This document shows positions 34,827-42,057 of a DNA stretch of 64,000 nucleotides, piece after piece (position 1 is the stretch's first letter; each line of letters opens with the position of its first letter). Origin of the DNA: Achromobacter sp. AONIH1 (GTDB lineage Bacteria; Pseudomonadota; Gammaproteobacteria; Burkholderiales; Burkholderiaceae_B); contig NZ_CP026124.1 of assembly GCF_002902905.1 (NCBI RefSeq), positions 434,001 to 498,000 on the forward strand. Direction: 5' to 3'. Both the position numbers and the translations under genes were made by a program. The notes below the pieces were generated by a model. The model searched no databases, had not been told where the DNA came from, and worked only from the letters and a program-made list of their open reading frames with translations.

Positions 34827-34847
34827 CGGGCCGCGCCGCGCGGCCCG
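34827..34847 (+). repeat. Hairpin between catJ and catC
   Basis: CGGGCCGCG and CGCGGCCCG form a perfect 9-bp stem with the loop CCG. It lies 43 bp after the catJ stop and 44 bp before catC. Without a T-run it is more likely an mRNA processing or stability element than a full terminator. Confidence 0.6.
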
Positions 34848-34890
34848 ACCAGGCTCCGCGATGCCGGGGCCGCAACCCGGAGAATCCATC

Positions 34891-35166
34891 ATGTTGTTCA
34901 TGGTTCAAATGCAAGTCAATCTGCCCGTCGACATGCCGGCCGAGCGCGTCGACAAGCTCAAGGCCGACGAAAAGGCCCTGGCGCAACAGCTGCAGCGCGA
35001 CGGCAAGTGGAAGAGCCTGTGGCGCGTGGTCGGCCGCTATGCCAACGTCAGCATCTTCGACGTGGAAAGCAACGACGAGCTGCACACCCTGCTGGCCTCG
35101 CTGCCGCTGTTCCCGTACATGGACATCCAGGTGACGGCGCTGGCGCGTCATCCCTCGGCCATCTGA
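34891..35166 (+). CDS. catC: Muconolactone delta-isomerase
   Basis: A 91-residue ferredoxin-fold enzyme that turns muconolactone into 3-oxoadipate enol-lactone in the catechol branch. Typical stretches are LFMVQMQVNLPVDMPAERVDKLKADEKALAQQLQ, KWKSLWRVVGRYANVSIFDVESNDELH and LPLFPYMDIQVTALARHPSAI, and the length is normal (about 90-96). The start is at 34891 behind CGGAGAA. An ATG 30 bp upstream lacks a ribosome site. No catA or catB gene is in the window. Confidence 0.94.
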   Translation: MLFMVQMQVNLPVDMPAERVDKLKADEKALAQQLQRDGKWKSLWRVVGRYANVSIFDVESNDELHTLLASLPLFPYMDIQVTALARHPSAI

Positions 35167-35178
35167 GGCGAGGCCGCC

Positions 35179-35475
35179 ATGCCCTACATCATCGAGACCT
35201 TCGACAAGCCCGGCCACCAGGCCGTGCGCCAGCAGCAGCGCGCCGCGCACCTGGAATACCTGGACGCCAACAAGGGCCTGCTGCTGGCCTGCGGCGCCAA
35301 GCTGCAGGACGACGGCGCCGATGCCGGCGGCGGCCTGTACCTGGTCGACCTGGACACGCGCGAAGCCGCGCAGCAGTTCATCGACGCCGATCCCTTCGCC
35401 CAGGCCGGCCTGTTCGAGCGCGTGGCCATCACGCGCTGGCGCAAGGCCTACGTCGACGGCGTCTGCCACCTGTAA
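35179..35475 (+). CDS. YciI-family protein
   Basis: A 98-residue protein of the YciI superfamily. Family features are the opening MPYIIETFDKPGHQAVRQQQRAAHLEYL and the helix-strand GGLYLVDLDTREAAQQFIDADPFAQAGLFERVAITRWR, with the conserved His in the first helix (AHLEYL) and Asp in the ADPF motif. Some YciI proteins are dehydrochlorinases or isomerases of muconate-like compounds (TftG is one). It is 12 bp after catC and 83 bp before catD, so it is an integral member of the operon. Its reaction here is unknown. Confidence 0.88.
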   Translation: MPYIIETFDKPGHQAVRQQQRAAHLEYLDANKGLLLACGAKLQDDGADAGGGLYLVDLDTREAAQQFIDADPFAQAGLFERVAITRWRKAYVDGVCHL

Positions 35476-35512
35476 GCCCGCCGCCCGCCCGCGCGGCGCG
35501 GCCACCCCATGC

Positions 35513-35538
35513 GCCGGACGGCATCGCCGCCGTCCGGC
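35513..35538 (+). repeat. Hairpin before catD
   Basis: GCCGGACGGC and GCCGTCCGGC form a perfect 10-bp stem with a 6-base loop. It ends 20 bp before the catD start, close to its ribosome-binding region, and may affect catD translation or mRNA processing. Confidence 0.6.
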
Positions 35539-35558
35539 TTCACCCTCGAGGAACATCC

Positions 35559-36341
35559 ATGTCTTATGCCGATCTCAGCCAGGCCCGGCTGTACTACGTC
35601 ATCGACGGCCCCGCCGACGCGCCCGTGCTGGTGCTGTCCAATTCGCTGGGCACCTGCGCCGACATGTGGGCGCGCCAGGTGCCTGAGCTGAGCAAGCATT
35701 TCCGCGTGCTGCGCTACGACACGCGCGGACACGGCAAGTCCTCGATCCCCGACGGCGAATACCGCTTCGAACAGCTGGCCGGCGACATCGCCGAGCTGCT
35801 GGACAGCCTGGGCATCGCGCGCGCCCACTTCTGCGGCCTGTCCATGGGCGGCCCCACCGGCATCGCGCTGGCGCTGGCCCACCCGGAACGGGTCGACAGC
35901 CTGATCCTGTGCAACACGGCCGCCCGCATCGGCTCGGCCGAAGGCTGGACCACGCGCATCAACGCCGTGGCCGAACAGACGCTGGAAAAGATGGCGCCGG
36001 CCCTGGTCGAACGCTGGCTGACCGACGGCTACCGCGCCGCCGAGCCGGGCCTGTCGCAGGTGCTGGTGGACATGCTGCGCCGCACGCCGGACGCCGGCTA
36101 CTCGCGCAACTGCGCCGCGCTGCGCGACGCCGACTACCGCGACCGCGTCGCCGCCATCCGCGCGCGCACGCTGGTCATCTCCAGCACCCACGACCTGGCC
36201 GCCACGCCGGCCCAGGGCCGCGAGCTGGCCGCCGCCATCCCCGGCGCGCGCTACGTCGAGCTGGACACGTCACACATCTCCAACTGGGAACGGCCCGAGG
36301 AATTCAACCGCGCCGTGCTCGGCTTCCTGCTGGCCCAGTGA
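35559..36341 (+). CDS. catD: 3-oxoadipate enol-lactonase
   Basis: A 260-residue alpha/beta hydrolase that opens 3-oxoadipate enol-lactone to 3-oxoadipate. The nucleophile is in GLSMGG (Ser near residue 92), with oxyanion-hole LSNSLGTCADMW. DTRGHGKS precedes it, and the late DTSHISNWERPEEFNRAVLGFL carries the catalytic histidine. The start at 35559 follows GAGGAA. With catC and catI/J it gives the complete step from muconolactone to 3-oxoadipyl-CoA. Confidence 0.95.
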   Translation: MSYADLSQARLYYVIDGPADAPVLVLSNSLGTCADMWARQVPELSKHFRVLRYDTRGHGKSSIPDGEYRFEQLAGDIAELLDSLGIARAHFCGLSMGGPTGIALALAHPERVDSLILCNTAARIGSAEGWTTRINAVAEQTLEKMAPALVERWLTDGYRAAEPGLSQVLVDMLRRTPDAGYSRNCAALRDADYRDRVAAIRARTLVISSTHDLAATPAQGRELAAAIPGARYVELDTSHISNWERPEEFNRAVLGFLLAQ

Positions 36342-36358
36342 ATCCCGGAGGACACCGC

Positions 36359-37399
36359 ATGCAACGCTGGAAACACCGGCCCGAGGGCTCGAACTGGGGC
36401 GACTTCGGCCCCGACGACCAACTCGGCCGCCTCAACCTCATCACCGAAGAACAGGTGCTCAAGGGCGCCCGCGAGATCCGCGCCGGCAAGACCTTCTGCC
36501 TGTCGCTGCCGCTGGACCTGCCCGGCGGCAACGTGCTCAACCCGCGCCGCCATCCGCCGCAGCTGAGCCCGACGCGGCTGCGCGACACGCCCTACCTGAA
36601 CTTCCCGCTGCGCAACGTCAATCCCGACGCGCTGGACGTGCTGAGCGACGACCAGGTGCTGCTGTCCATGCAGTACTCGACGCAATGGGACGCGCTGGCC
36701 CACGTCGGCGCGCTGTTCGACGCCGACGGCGACGGCCGGCCCGAGCTGCGCTACTACAACGGCTATGCCGCCGGCGTGGACGTGATCGGCCCGGCCGACG
36801 GCAGCCACGCGGGCTGCGGCTGCGACAGCGGCGGCCCGTCGGCGGCGCTGAAGCTGGGCATCGAGCACCTGGCGCAGAAAGGCATGCAGGGACGCGGCGT
36901 GCTGGTCGACCTGGAACGCCACTACGGCGCCGGCCGCACGCTGATCGGCCACGCCGAGCTGATGCGCGTGATCGAGGCCGACGGCATCGAGATCGAGCCG
37001 GGCGACATGCTGGTGCTGCGCACCGGCTACGCCGAGGCCGTGGTCGCCATGAACGGCCAGCCCGACGCCGACACGCTGCACAGCTACGGCGCCGCGCTGG
37101 ACGGCACCGACGAGGCGCTGCTGCAGTGGATCACCGACAGCGGCATCGCCGCCATCTGCGCCGATAACTACGCGGTGGAAGCCTATCCCGCGCGCGAACG
37201 CAGCGGCCCGCGGCCCATGCTGCCCTTGCACCACCACTGCCTGTTCAAGCTGGGCCTGCCGCTGGCCGAACTGTGGTATCTGAAGGACCTGGCCGACTGG
37301 CTGCGCGCCAATGGCCGCCACCGCTTCATGCTGACCGCGCCGCCGCTGCGCCTGCCGCACGCCATCGGCTCGCCGGTGACGCCGATCGCCACGGTCTGA
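36359..37399 (+). CDS. Cyclase-family (kynurenine formamidase-like) metal hydrolase
   Basis: A 346-residue member of the cyclase family, whose known members hydrolyse formamides, isatin or lactams. The usual metal motif HxGTHxDxPxH appears as MQYSTQWDALAHV near residue 103. The two first histidines are replaced by glutamine, while the aspartate and last histidine are kept. This is the form seen in the long subgroup. The C-terminal part (MLPLHHHCLFKLGLPLAELWYL) supplies more histidines. It is 17 bp after catD with CGGAGG before the ATG, so it is part of the operon. The substrate is unknown. Confidence 0.88.
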   Translation: MQRWKHRPEGSNWGDFGPDDQLGRLNLITEEQVLKGAREIRAGKTFCLSLPLDLPGGNVLNPRRHPPQLSPTRLRDTPYLNFPLRNVNPDALDVLSDDQVLLSMQYSTQWDALAHVGALFDADGDGRPELRYYNGYAAGVDVIGPADGSHAGCGCDSGGPSAALKLGIEHLAQKGMQGRGVLVDLERHYGAGRTLIGHAELMRVIEADGIEIEPGDMLVLRTGYAEAVVAMNGQPDADTLHSYGAALDGTDEALLQWITDSGIAAICADNYAVEAYPARERSGPRPMLPLHHHCLFKLGLPLAELWYLKDLADWLRANGRHRFMLTAPPLRLPHAIGSPVTPIATV

Positions 37400-37470
37400 G
37401 GCGGCGCGTCCTTCCGGCTCGGACACCCGCGCGGCTGCGCGCCGGATCGGAATGGACCGCCACAAACACG

Positions 37471-37492
37471 CCGGGCCGCTTGCGCGGCCCGG
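37471..37492. terminator. Hairpin between cat operon and PsiF-like gene
   Basis: CCGGGCCGC and GCGGCCCGG form a perfect 9-bp stem with the loop TTGC. It lies between two convergent genes and could end both transcripts. Only a weak T-rich stretch follows (TTGCGTTT). Confidence 0.6.
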
Positions 37493-37513
37493 TTGCGTTT
37501 GAAGCGCAGGCGC

Positions 37514-37855
37514 TCAGCCCTTCAGGCAGGTGCTCATGAAGGTCTTGCGCTTGTCGCCGGTGAGCTTCTGCTCGCCGGCCTTGGCGTTGCAGTCCTTCAT
37601 CTTCTGCTGCTGTGGCGTGAGCTGCTTGGCCGGCGCCGGCTGCTCGCCCTTCAGACAGGCGCTCATGTAGGTCTTGCGATCGTCGCCCTTCTTGCCCTCG
37701 GCCGACTTGTTGCAGTCGGCCATGCGCTGCTGCTGCGGCGTGGGGGTCTTGGCGGGCTGGGCGGCGGCGGGCGCGGCGGTCTGCGCGAACGCGGCCCCGG
37801 CGAAGCAAGCGGAAAGGACTAAGGCCGAAGCCAGCTGGCTGGTGCGGGAAAACAT
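37514..37855 (-). CDS. PsiF-repeat secreted protein
   Basis: A 113-residue exported protein. The signal peptide (MFSRTSQLASALVLSACFAGAAFAQ) is followed by two PsiF repeats, each with the pattern TPQQQ+M..CN..A....GD+RKT+MS.CLKG (residues about 43-73 and 82-113). The cysteines of each repeat probably pair. PsiF proteins are phosphate-starvation-linked in E. coli, but their function is unknown. I chose the ATG at 37855. A longer form would have no signal peptide at its start. Confidence 0.88.
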   Translation of the reverse strand: MFSRTSQLASALVLSACFAGAAFAQTAAPAAAQPAKTPTPQQQRMADCNKSAEGKKGDDRKTYMSACLKGEQPAPAKQLTPQQQKMKDCNAKAGEQKLTGDKRKTFMSTCLKG

Positions 37856-38299
37856 GGATTCCTCTCTTTGAGCGCCCGGGGCGCCCGAGGGGCGCGGGAT
37901 CGGGCCGCACGGTCCGCCGGACAAGGCGCCGGCGTGCTCATCATCGGGCAAACACCAGGGCTTCGCAAGAGCGTAAAAAGTTAAAAAACGCTAAGGCGCC
38001 AGGGGCGCCCGCCAGCTGTCTGGCAGCTGAAAAACGACCGCCTCGCGTCCGGCTGATCATAGACAAACGCGGCGGGCGCGCACCCTCGCCGCGACACGCC
38101 GGCGACGCTAGAATGCCCGCAAGCTGGAGACATTCGGATGCAGCCGCGCCATCCCCTGTCGAATCTGGGTGCAACCCTCGCAACCTGTTACCCATTGCCC
38201 CTCGCCACCCGTTGTGCGCCGGGGCGTAAAGGTGTGAGATAGAAACGCCGCGACACAGCGCGCCTTGCCCGCCGCGGCGAGCCCCGAAAGGAGACGACC
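37856..38299. other. Gene-free gap between divergent small secreted-protein genes
   Basis: A 444-bp gap with no credible frame. It includes an AT-richer segment near 37965-38000 that may hold the PsiF-gene promoter. The segment 38140-38250, in front of the FxLYD gene, has several short direct repeats (GGGTGCAACCCTCGCAACC). No recognisable riboswitch consensus is present. Confidence 0.4.
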
Positions 38300-38638
38300 A
38301 TGAAAACCGCCCTAGCCTTCCTTGCCGCGCTGGCCTGCCTGGCCGGCGGCGGCGCGTCGGCGCAAAGCCTGGCCTACGGCGTCACGCTGGGCAATATCCA
38401 GACCGTGCGCGACGCCCAGAACGGCTCCACCATCACCGGCTCGCTCGCCAATCAATCCGCCCGCCCCATCAACAGCGTCATGCTGACCTTTGTGCTGTAC
38501 GACGAACAGGGCCGCGAGATCGGCCGGGTGCAGGACGGCGTGACGGGACCGCTGGCGCCGGGACAGATCCGGCTGGTGAGGGCAGTCACGCCGCTGCCGG
38601 CGGCGCGGGTGACGGCGCTGGACGTGCAGGCCTGGTAG
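38300..38638 (+). CDS. FxLYD-domain secreted protein
   Basis: A 112-residue exported protein. The signal peptide MKTALAFLAALACLAGGGASA is followed by a small beta-sandwich with the FxLYD pattern (SVMLTFVLYDEQGREIGRVQDGV) and an end of the type AARVTALDVQAW. GGAG lies nine bases before the ATG. FxLYD domains occur in periplasmic proteins of unknown function. It has no clear operon partner, as the carbonic anhydrase gene starts 271 bp later beyond a repeat. Confidence 0.82.
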   Translation: MKTALAFLAALACLAGGGASAQSLAYGVTLGNIQTVRDAQNGSTITGSLANQSARPINSVMLTFVLYDEQGREIGRVQDGVTGPLAPGQIRLVRAVTPLPAARVTALDVQAW

Positions 38639-38702
38639 CCCATGCGTCAATGCGACCCTTTTATCTTGCAGGCATCTGCAACCGCGCCCGCCACGTAGCG
38701 CG

Positions 38703-38790
38703 GCGCCCCCAAGCCAGGCCGCGCGGATCCGGCTCCGCCGGTCCGCAGCGGCGCCCCCTGGGGGGGAGCGCCAAAGGCGCTTCGGGGGGG
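38703..38790 (-). repeat. Dispersed intergenic repeat, copy C (reversed)
   Basis: On the minus strand it reads as copies A and B: a CCCCCGAAGCGCC-type start, a C-run/G-run hairpin, the same 18-base core (38726-38743, reversed) and a GCTTGGG end. It lies between the FxLYD gene and the carbonic anhydrase gene. Confidence 0.85.
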
Positions 38791-38909
38791 ACCCAACTTA
38801 TGGGAAAATTGGCATTGCCGACTCGATGACAGGGGCTTCCGCGCGAAGCCCCTTCTTGCGTCTGTCGGCTCGCCAGTCTCCCTGGCCCAGTTATTAGGAT
38901 GTGAAAACA

Positions 38910-39560
38910 ATGTTCCCCAAAAGACTCGCTGACGGCTATCAATCCTTCCTCGACGGCCGCTTCCCCGCCGAGCGTTCGCGCTACCAGAAGCTGGCGGAAA
39001 CCGGACAAAACCCGGAAATCCTGATCATCGGCTGCTGCGACTCCCGCGTCGCCCCGGAACTGATTTTCGACGCCGGACCGGGCGAGATGTTCGTGGTGCG
39101 CAACGTGGCCAACCTGGTGCCGCCCTGTGACCCGGACACCGAATCGTCCTATCACGGCACCAGCGCCGCCATCGAATTCGCGGTCAACGGCCTGAACGTC
39201 AAGCACATCGTGGTGCTGGGCCACGCGTCCTGCGGCGGCGTGCGCGCGTTCTACGACGACGCCAAGCCGCTGAGCCGCGGCGACTTCATCCGCAAGTGGA
39301 TGACCCAGATCGAGCCCGTGGCCGAAGGCCTGGGCGAATCCACCGGCGACCGCAACGCCGACCTCAAGCGCCTGGAACTGGCCGTGATCAAGCAGAGCCT
39401 GAACAATCTGCTGACCTTCCCCTTCATCCGCCGCCGCGTCGAAAGCGGCGAGCTGGAACTGCACGGCACCTACTTCGGCGTCGCCACCGGCGTGCTGTTC
39501 CTGCTGGACAAGGACAGCGGCGAATTCCACCCCTGCGTGGAAAACGGCGTCACGAAGTAA
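38910..39560 (+). CDS. Beta-carbonic anhydrase
   Basis: A 216-residue zinc enzyme that interconverts CO2 and bicarbonate. The zinc ligands and dyad are Cys42 and Asp44/Arg46 in GCCDSRV, and His105 and Cys108 in LGHASCGG. Bicarbonate made here feeds enzymes such as the PEP carboxylase at 7878. I start it at the ATG at 38910, with AGGATG upstream. A GTG nine bases earlier is possible. Length is typical. Confidence 0.96.
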   Translation: MFPKRLADGYQSFLDGRFPAERSRYQKLAETGQNPEILIIGCCDSRVAPELIFDAGPGEMFVVRNVANLVPPCDPDTESSYHGTSAAIEFAVNGLNVKHIVVLGHASCGGVRAFYDDAKPLSRGDFIRKWMTQIEPVAEGLGESTGDRNADLKRLELAVIKQSLNNLLTFPFIRRRVESGELELHGTYFGVATGVLFLLDKDSGEFHPCVENGVTK

Positions 39561-39684
39561 GCCTGCGTGGTCGCGGGCGTCGGAGCCGGACCGGCCCCGA
39601 CGCGCCGTGAGGCAAGCCGCCGCGCTCGCGGCGATCGGACGCCTTGCGGCGCGCCTGCCGGCGCCCGCCAGTGTTCCCTGTCGA

Positions 39685-40308
39685 TCAGCCCAGGCGCGCC
39701 AGTTCGGCGCGCGCCTGCGCCGCCATGTGGCAATCGTTGATGCGCTCGGTCAGCTGCGCCACGCTCATGCCCTTGGGCCCGGTGTACAGCGTCAGGTCGG
39801 TCACGTACTCGCCCGTCTTGCGATTGTGGCGCGTCACGCCGACCGAGAACGGACGCTTGAGCGGCGGCGGCGTGAAACCCGCCTCGTAGTTCAGCACCAA
39901 GGCAACGGAAATGGGCAGGAAGGAGTAGCGGGTCTCATTGACGCGCCAGTCCGAAATGCTGTCCCAGGGCGTCAGGTCGCCGCCGCGCACCCGTATGCCT
40001 TCCTCGCACAGGGTGTAGCAAGGCTTGCGCGGGCCGAACATCATCCACAGGCTGGACAGCAGCGCCAGGCCCAGCAACGAGAACAGCAGGACTTCCATCG
40101 TCGTCAGATGACGGGAAGACAGCGCGCCATACAGCACCGCGGCGCCCGCGCCGCCGAACAGCACCGGCAGTCCGACCGAATGCGGCGTGATCTCCACGCT
40201 GCCGCGCCCGGCCGCCTCCAGCCGCTTCAGCTCTGCGATATACGCGTCGCGGTCCGCTTGCGCATGCGTGGTGAATTCTTGTTCCAGCGAGGATGCGATG
40301 TCATTCAT
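39685..40308 (-). CDS. Predicted membrane protein with two transmembrane segments
   Basis: A 207-residue protein that I cannot place in a named family. Residues 1-50 look helical and charged. Two hydrophobic segments (VGLPVLFGGAGAAVLYGAL and TTMEVLLFSLLGLALLSSLWMMF) follow, then a cytoplasmic beta-rich domain resembling a PH-like fold (YTLCEEGIRVRGGDLTPWDSISDWRV). The start at 40308 has GGAG upstream. It lies 50 bp after the M48 protease gene on the same strand and is probably co-transcribed with it. Confidence 0.75.
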   Translation of the reverse strand: MNDIASSLEQEFTTHAQADRDAYIAELKRLEAAGRGSVEITPHSVGLPVLFGGAGAAVLYGALSSRHLTTMEVLLFSLLGLALLSSLWMMFGPRKPCYTLCEEGIRVRGGDLTPWDSISDWRVNETRYSFLPISVALVLNYEAGFTPPPLKRPFSVGVTRHNRKTGEYVTDLTLYTGPKGMSVAQLTERINDCHMAAQARAELARLG

Positions 40309-40358
40309 GACGTCTCCGGATGAGATCAGCGAAACCTGCGCGGCGCGGTTGCCGGCGC

Positions 40359-41750
40359 TCAAGCGGACACGGCCGATTCCAGCCCCAGCTCGACCAGCAG
40401 CGCGGCGTCGCGCGGATCGCGCGCGCGGGCCAGCAGCTCGGGCGTGATGGCCACGCCCAGCGCCTCCAGGCGCTGCTTGAGCGACGGGTGGCTGTCCAGC
40501 GGATGCGCCTGCTGGTCCTGCAGGCGCTCTTGCGGGTCATCCAGCCCGTGCTCGGCGACCAGCCGGCGCACCATCTTCAGCACGCCGCCGCGCTCCTCTG
40601 CCGGCGCCTGCTGGTTGTGCGCCAGCGCCGCGTCCACGATCCGGTGCAGCCCGGAAATGCGCAGCAGCGCCAGCGCGGACGATTCCGTGCCGGCGATGCG
40701 GCTGCCGAAAGCGTCGGCCGCCAGCTCGCGCTCGCGGCTCCAGTGATGCATGGCTTCCTCGAAACTGGCGAGGAACCATTTGCCATACAGCGTGACCGGG
40801 GCGGCGACCCAGGCGCGCGAGCCGTCGTCCTTCTCGTCGTGCTCGTTGGTGATGGCGAAGATGCTGTCCAGGAAACTGCGGTAAATGGGCGCGAAGCGCA
40901 GGCTGTAGCCCGTGTCCTCGCCGGTGAAATGGCCAAGCTCGTGCGCGATCACGGCGGACACCTGGGCGCGATCCAGGAAAGCCATATAGGGCAAGGGCAG
41001 GTATAGCACGCGCCCCTCGGGCACCGGCTGGCCGCTGACCAGCGCCACCGGATGCTCGGTGACGAAGAAGCCTTCGTTCAGGCCGACAACGACCGCGTCG
41101 GGCGCGCGCGCGTCTGTCCGCTTGGCGATCTCGCGCACGAACTCCCACAGGCGCGGCGCCTGATGCGGCGCCAGCGACTGGCCCATGAGCAGAATGGGCT
41201 CGGGCTCGCCCTGGCGCTCGGACTGGCGCAGCGCGCCATACAGCATCTTGAAGCCGTACCAGGCCAGCGCCAGCGCGACCATGGCGAGGAACACGCCCAG
41301 CTTGACGCCGCCGTCCGACACGCCCGGCCGGCTCAGGATGATGATGGCTTCGAAACTCAGCAGGGTGATCAGTCCGCCGAACACCAGCACGGTCTGCGAC
41401 AGCATGAACTTCGGCAGCCAGCGGCGGCCGTTCTCGAAGGCCTGCATCAGTGCGTCGCGCGACTGCATGGCCCGCGCCGTGGCGCGGCGGATCGCCACCA
41501 GCGCCGCGCAGAAGGACGCGGTCGCCAGGACGCCCAGCAACAGCGTCAAGGGCGCCAGCAGCGCCAGCGCGTCATGCACCCACGGGCTGCGCTGCCCGTA
41601 ATAACGCAAGGATGTCACCGGCACCGTCGGCAAGGCGCCAACGCGCTGCCATTGCCATAGCGCGATGATCGCCATAGCCACCGGCACGCCAAGGCCCAGG
41701 ACAAAAACCATGCGGCGTATGCGAGCGGAATACGGCGCTACGTCGTTCAC
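40359..41750 (-). CDS. M48-family membrane metalloprotease
   Basis: A 463-residue zinc protease anchored in the inner membrane. Four hydrophobic segments lie in the first 175 residues. The zinc motif HELGH is at 270-274, and the third ligand is the glutamate of SRERELAADAFG near residue 345. The family is related to HtpX and to Oma1/Ste24 proteases, involved in membrane protein quality control. It leads the two-gene minus-strand unit with the membrane protein at 39685. Confidence 0.92.
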   Translation of the reverse strand: MNDVAPYSARIRRMVFVLGLGVPVAMAIIALWQWQRVGALPTVPVTSLRYYGQRSPWVHDALALLAPLTLLLGVLATASFCAALVAIRRATARAMQSRDALMQAFENGRRWLPKFMLSQTVLVFGGLITLLSFEAIIILSRPGVSDGGVKLGVFLAMVALALAWYGFKMLYGALRQSERQGEPEPILLMGQSLAPHQAPRLWEFVREIAKRTDARAPDAVVVGLNEGFFVTEHPVALVSGQPVPEGRVLYLPLPYMAFLDRAQVSAVIAHELGHFTGEDTGYSLRFAPIYRSFLDSIFAITNEHDEKDDGSRAWVAAPVTLYGKWFLASFEEAMHHWSRERELAADAFGSRIAGTESSALALLRISGLHRIVDAALAHNQQAPAEERGGVLKMVRRLVAEHGLDDPQERLQDQQAHPLDSHPSLKQRLEALGVAITPELLARARDPRDAALLVELGLESAVSA

Positions 41751-41907
41751 GATTCTTATTCATTTTCGTGGAGGTGGCCGAGTATATAGCTCGAACGACA
41801 GTGACAAGCAACGCTGCTGTCGGGGAAGTATCTCAATACCTCGTTAATGCTCGAGCAAACAAGAATCCAAAAATAGAAATATCGAATTTTTGCGTTCGAT
41901 ATCACTC
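41751..41907. other. AT-rich gap next to the PIN remnant
   Basis: It is clearly less GC-rich than the neighbours and has no credible gene. It includes an inverted repeat ATATCGAA (41879-41886) and TTCGATAT (41895-41902) next to the end of the PIN remnant. The composition suggests foreign origin together with that remnant. Confidence 0.5.
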
Positions 41908-42057
41908 TCACGGTCGCGGCGCCCGGAACAGACTCGTTATCGTCAGGCCATCCTCGAGGATCTGCCCGTGGCTCATATCTTCACTGTAAAGCGTACGGCA
42001 ACCTGCTCCGATCGCCGCCGCAGCGATGCTGGCTTCGTAGAAGGACAGCCGGCCCTC
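41908..42057 (-). pseudogene. PIN-domain (VapC-like) toxin remnant
   Basis: A 49-residue fragment that corresponds to the C-terminal part of a PIN-domain ribonuclease. It has LSFYEASIAAAAIGAGCRTL, then YSEDMSHGQILEDGLTI and a TSLF end, the order found in VapC proteins (FYDA, then LYSEDM.HG, then L.I.NPF). There is no start codon and no N-terminal part. The fragment begins directly after the TAG of the cytochrome c gene, in the same frame. The family aspartate of FYDA is glutamate here. No antitoxin gene is visible. It looks like the relic of a toxin-antitoxin pair cut by a rearrangement. Confidence 0.75.

Noticed and set aside
38140..38299. Possible riboswitch before the FxLYD gene
   Set aside because: Short repeats and possible stems are present, but I found no consensus of a known riboswitch class and the downstream gene is not metabolic.
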